From Parietaria judaica (lineage: Eukaryota > Streptophyta > Magnoliopsida > Rosales > Urticaceae): a stretch of DNA of 64,000 bases. The notes under the pieces are model-generated. The model was not told the DNA's origin and made no database searches. It was given only the letters and a program-made list of their open reading frames with translations. The position numbers and the translations under genes are program-made. Every line of letters begins with the position of its first letter. Positions within the stretch are counted from its first letter, which is position 1. Positions 60,476 through 64,000 of this stretch are shown here, piece by piece. Where the stretch lies: NCBI GenBank assembly GCA_954871525.1, contig OX940864.1, positions 13,944,001 through 14,008,000 of the forward strand. The letters run 5' to 3'.

Positions 60476-62729
60476 CTAGACGAGCAAAACTCCATTCACG
60501 CATCCGTCGTTTTCCGGATTGTTCGTGACCTGAGCATATTTACCTGCATCGAGCATGGACATGTAAGAAAAACTGCAAAAAGAATGCATCGACGTGATAG
60601 AAAAACGTCGAAAGAACTTTGGCGTTTTTCAAACCAGATCCAAAGATCCGGTGTATCTGAATGGAAACTGAAGGACTTTTTTCACAGAAGTCGATAGATC
60701 CGGATCCCAGTTATTAACTCGTTAACCGATGCAAATCTGATGGCTATGAAGTTTGTCCCAACAAATTACTATCAACAAAAATAACTAACTCTCAAATCAT
60801 TTTCAACCTTAAGATGAATTTTCAAACGAATTTGTGATTGACTAAAACTAATTCTCACCCCATACGACCTTCCCTCCCGGAGTAACAAGACCAAGCTCAC
60901 TGCAATTCACCTGGAAATTAAAGAAAACCCACCAGTATATTGATTAAAATTTGACTCACTACTTTAAACTGAATATATAGAAATGAAAAAACGAGATACC
61001 TCGATGATAGTTCCCTTTGTCAAGACGCCAAGAGAGGTATACATAGCACCATTGGGATTTTTCTTGACTCCAATTATCTCGAGATTAAAAGTACATTTGA
61101 GTTCAGGATGTGTGATGTGAGCTTTCGTGAACCGCAACCCAGAAGGGCGAATAAACCGCTCATACTTCGGAGGTTTCCTCGTAAACCCAGCTCCCACAAA
61201 TGTGGCCTTTGTAATCATTCTCTTCCATTGTTTGGCTGTTGAAGAGAAAATATAAATATAAAATATGTGTGAAAAATAAAAAAGAATTGCTAGTTGCAAA
61301 ACATTAATTTGCATCCTAAGCCGGGCATGAACAAATAATTCGAATAATTAATCAACACCCAAGAAGGTTGAGAATCATAATACTTACTTTTCCGTTTGCC
61401 GGTTCTGAGAACTTTGAACATCTCATCTTCAGCCACAGGCCTTACCTAAAGCACCAAAATATTTAACAAGTTATTTTCCGTAATAATGTACTATTTAAAA
61501 CAAGATCTTACACGAACGCCTTTAAAGAAGAAAAAAAAACGATGCAACAGATTGGATGAAGAGCTACAAATGCAGAAACATATGAAAATTTCTTACAAAA
61601 AAGGTATCAACAATCTTACCTTAGGTAGAGGAACTTCCCATTTCCCAGCTTTCTCTTTCCTCTTTTGCTTAACCGTGTTACTAAGAATCTACAGCAGGGT
61701 GAAAAGTCGGATCAACAAAAATAAAATAAGAAGCAAACGTAAATTCTTCCAACAATAAGCATTCCAACAATAAGCAACGGAAAATCATACTTTTGCTCGT
61801 GCTGTTTCGTCACGATCAATCAGATACCCAGGAACTGACCCCTCAGGAACACTCTCATCGGTCTTGCGTCTGCTTGATGATTCCTCATGCATCGCCAATC
61901 TGTTCAAAACCAACAAGTTAATCATCATCTACCCAAAAAAACAAAACAAAACAAAAAACGTGCACACAGCCTAAATCAAAGCGTACTCATTACATCAATG
62001 ACCAAATATTCCAAAAAAAATATCTAAAGCACGGATATCCGTCTTCAGCTTCTTGAGGCGGCCATGAGGCGTGCACCTCAGCTGCTTTATCAAAGAAAAA
62101 CAGTTTTTAAAGCCCGAATTAAGGTTTCGAGCCCAAACTAAGATTCCGCTTAATCGTCATTTTAGATAGTGACTTGAAATTGAATCTTTTGAACAAACAA
62201 GAATTCAAGTGTCACTACTGAATCCCAATCCTGACTAGATTATGCAGAAACACCAATTTACAAAGTTCTATATTAGAGCCTAAATTTAACCTTATTGACT
62301 ATAATTGATCATAAAAAATTTATAAAAAAAAAAAACTTACGTTTTCTTCATGAGAGCCTTCTCAGCGTAACGCTTCTTCGCAAACATCTTACCCTTAATA
62401 CCCAAAGCCTGCAATTTCCACAGTAAGAAAAATGTCAGAAACCAATCAAACCTCAAACACGAAATCACAGAGGGAAACGGAGAAATCAAAGACCTTTTGA
62501 GCAATTTCAGAGCGCTTGTGCACTTGGCGAGCCTCCTTCTTGCGCTTCCGCTCGAAGTGGTCCAATCGGTAGCCATTGCGCTTCCTGTGAAGCTCGATGT
62601 AATCTCCCTGAGGCTGAAATCGCGAAGAGACAACGACAAAGACGAGCAAAGCCAGAGAGTGAGAATCCGGAGAAGAGAAACAATTGATTCACAGATCATC
62701 AAACAACGGAATCGAGAGAGAAGCACCAT
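60476..62729 (-). CDS. NSA2: Ribosome biogenesis protein NSA2
   Basis: Nucleolar protein of the eS8/NSA2 family needed for maturation of pre-60S particles and 27S rRNA processing. Nine exons on the minus strand: 62727-62729 (the ATG alone), 62494-62613, 62341-62408, 61791-61899, 61620-61688, 61388-61445, 61000-61235, 60859-60910 and 60476-60543. They total 260 aa, the normal family length. Family blocks are visible along the whole protein: [20 protein letters not shown] at the start, then [56 protein letters not shown]-like [16 protein letters not shown], and [20 protein letters not shown] at the end. The start codon is split from the second codon by an intron. Exon 8 can read through into a false stop at 60848, but the GTGAG donor and the good last exon settle the end. 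It is divergent from the pyruvate kinase gene. Confidence 0.96.
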
Positions 62730-63009
62730 TGTTGCAGCGAATGAGCTTCAATTCGGAGGTCGCAGAGAGAGAGAGAGAGAGGTGCAACGGTATGGAGGTT
62801 TAGGTTTTATGAGTCGAGTTATTCTTCTTCGCTGAGTTGGACCGAGTCGGTGGAACTCGGGCTTTTGGGCTTATTATTGGGCCTATCGACCGGCCTGTTT
62901 CCAATGGGCCACAAAAAAATGAGATATTTGCCGCCTGAATATATTAGAGTTTATCTAAGAATAAATTCCTATTTTTTCTTTCCGCAGCATAAGTATCTAA
63001 TATTATTAA

Positions 63010-63190
63010 GAGAAATGACTCTGAATAGCCAAATTGAAACATTTGATTAGCCAAATAGCCAATCTTTCTTTTTTCTTTGCAAATAGTCAATCTTTCTTTT
63101 TTCTTTGCAAAATAGCCAAATTGATGAGGTGGCTTTTTAATAACAGATTTTATACCTATAATACCCTTTCAATTAACCTATTTTTTCGTT
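63010..63190. mobile_element. Lone MULE terminal-repeat fragment
   Basis: GAGAAATGACTCTGAATAGC... followed by AAATTG...GATGAGGTGGCTTTTTAATA and ATAATACCCTTT matches the terminal repeat of the Pack-MULE at 11877, with a small internal duplication (CCAATCTTTCTTTTTTCTTTGCAAA-like words twice). No opposite terminal repeat is found before the pyruvate kinase start. It lies 220-400 bp upstream of that ATG. Confidence 0.7.
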
Positions 63191-63411
63191 ATTAATAAAA
63201 AAGAAAAAAAAAATTTCGTTATTCATTTGGCAGCGTGTTTTTATTTTAAGCGAGTTTTAAAGAATATATATTTGTTAGGAATATATGTTGTTGCGTTGCC
63301 TCCTGTGTTTGACTCTTCACTTTAAAACTCAAATGGAATTGCTTCTCTTTTCTCTTCCTTTTCATTTCATTCTTTCTGGAAATCTTGGAGAGAGAAAGAA
63401 GAGAGAGAACC

Positions 63412-64000
63412 ATGGAGAAACAGCCCAAAACGAAGATCGTGTGCACTCTGGGACCGGCGTCGAGGTCGGTCCCCATGGCAGAGAAGCTCTTCCGAGCCGG
63501 CATGAAAGTTGATCGCTTCAACTTCTCCCACGGATCCCATGACTACCACCAGGAAACCCTAAACAACCTCAAGCAGGCCATGGAGAGCACCGGAATCCTC
63601 TGCGCCGTCATGCTCGACACCAAGATCTTCCTCCTTTTTCTCTCGATCTGCTATCGATTCATTTCAGACCAGTCTTTGACGATTCAGTCTCTGTTCTTTC
63701 TCTAAGATTTTTTCTCTGAATGTTTTTAGTTTTCGCAGTAAGATTTCTCCATATCACAGTGAGATTCAGTCTTGTTTCCAATCGATTATGCTTTTCGATC
63801 ATCAGTTTTGTTATATATTAGATCGTATTAATGTGGTTAATTCACGTTTTTGTTAGTTATTAGGTTGCATTAATGTGGTTAATTCACGGTTTTTTTTTTT
63901 AGATATTAGGTTGTTTTAATGTGGTTAATTCATGTTTTTGTTAGATATTAGGTTGTTTTAATGTGGTTAATGCACTCTTTGTTAGATATTAGGTTGTATT
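63412..64000 (+). CDS. Pyruvate kinase, cytosolic type (5' end only)
   Basis: Pyruvate kinase makes pyruvate and ATP from phosphoenolpyruvate and ADP, the last step of glycolysis. The visible exon, 63412-63624, codes 71 residues: KTKIVCTLGPASRSV at the start, RFNFSHGSHDYHQETL in the middle (Arg and Asn of the substrate and K+ site) and ending AVMLDTK. In other plants the next residues, GPEIRTG, come after the first intron, so the exon should end at 63624. The bases there are AAG|ATCTTCC, not AAG|GT. The residue before the active-site Arg is Asp (VDRFNFSHG) where the family has Ala (VARFNFSHG). The rest of the gene lies beyond the window. It may be a normal gene with a base error, a gene using another donor, or a decaying copy. 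Confidence 0.85.
63822..64000 (+). repeat. Tandem repeats in the first pyruvate kinase intron
   Basis: ATGTGGTTAA recurs at 63831, 63873, 63919 and 63961, within units of 42-46 bp (TTAGATATTAGGTTGTTTTA, then ATGTGGTTAATTCACG, then a T-run). It continues to the window edge. Confidence 0.9.

Noticed and set aside
60848..60862. NSA2 ending at a stop just after VVWG
   Set aside because: A GTGAG donor lies before it, and a downstream exon at 60476-60543 restores the exact family C-terminus and length.

Overview
This is a nuclear plant chromosome segment, most likely from a eudicot. The evidence is AT-rich intergenic DNA, many GT-AG introns, plant-only gene families (ALMT, DGD1, plant LRAT-domain proteins, the plant DNA 3'-phosphatase ZDP), plant transposon types and a plastid DNA insert. 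I cannot name the species.

Real genes, left to right: an ALMT-family anion channel (9124-11430, +, 6 exons, 497 aa); DGD1, the plastid digalactosyldiacylglycerol synthase (19420-24085, -, 7 exons, 805 aa); a tandem pair of LRAT-domain (LEAD-SENSITIVE1-like) genes (41829-44355 and 45212-46741, +, 3 exons each, 264 and 257 aa); a ZDP-like polynucleotide 3'-phosphatase with a PARP-type zinc finger (48276-54619, +, 14 exons); the ribosome-biogenesis factor NSA2 (60476-62729, -, 9 exons, 260 aa); and the 5' end of a cytosolic-type pyruvate kinase (63412 onward, +), whose expected first splice donor reads AT instead of GT. I built all exon models by hand; the joins keep frame and match the lengths expected for the ALMT, DGD1 and NSA2 families. 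These genes are not an operon or pathway cluster. Apart from the LRAT duplicates, I see no functional link between neighbours.

The rest is mostly mobile DNA, several pieces with exact ends. There is a non-autonomous hAT element (7175-8063). A Pack-MULE carries a broken piece of a chloroplast-type serine hydroxymethyltransferase gene and sits inside a mariner-like element (11852-13865). A 4.5-kb hAT transposon has a perfect 8-bp target duplication and a frameshifted transposase, and it sits inside an older hAT-type MITE (26671-31698). A very young 6.2-kb non-autonomous LTR retrotransposon (35495-41707, target duplication TCTAT) is full of tandem repeats and landed about 120 bp upstream of the first LRAT gene. 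Intron 2 of that gene holds a plastid ndhI fragment. Two long-arm MITEs of one family lie at 34553 and 58343; the second has its empty site preserved in an adjacent tandem repeat. A broken eIF5B gene fragment (55564-56400) and a solo-LTR-like sequence (56533-57316) lie between ZDP and NSA2.

I found no convincing new multi-gene system. The most notable observations are the young retrotransposon in an LRAT-gene promoter, the tandem amplification of a 63-bp acidic exon in the ZDP gene, the plastid insertion with readable junctions, the two nested-transposon sites, and the odd donor and active-site-region substitution in the pyruvate kinase.
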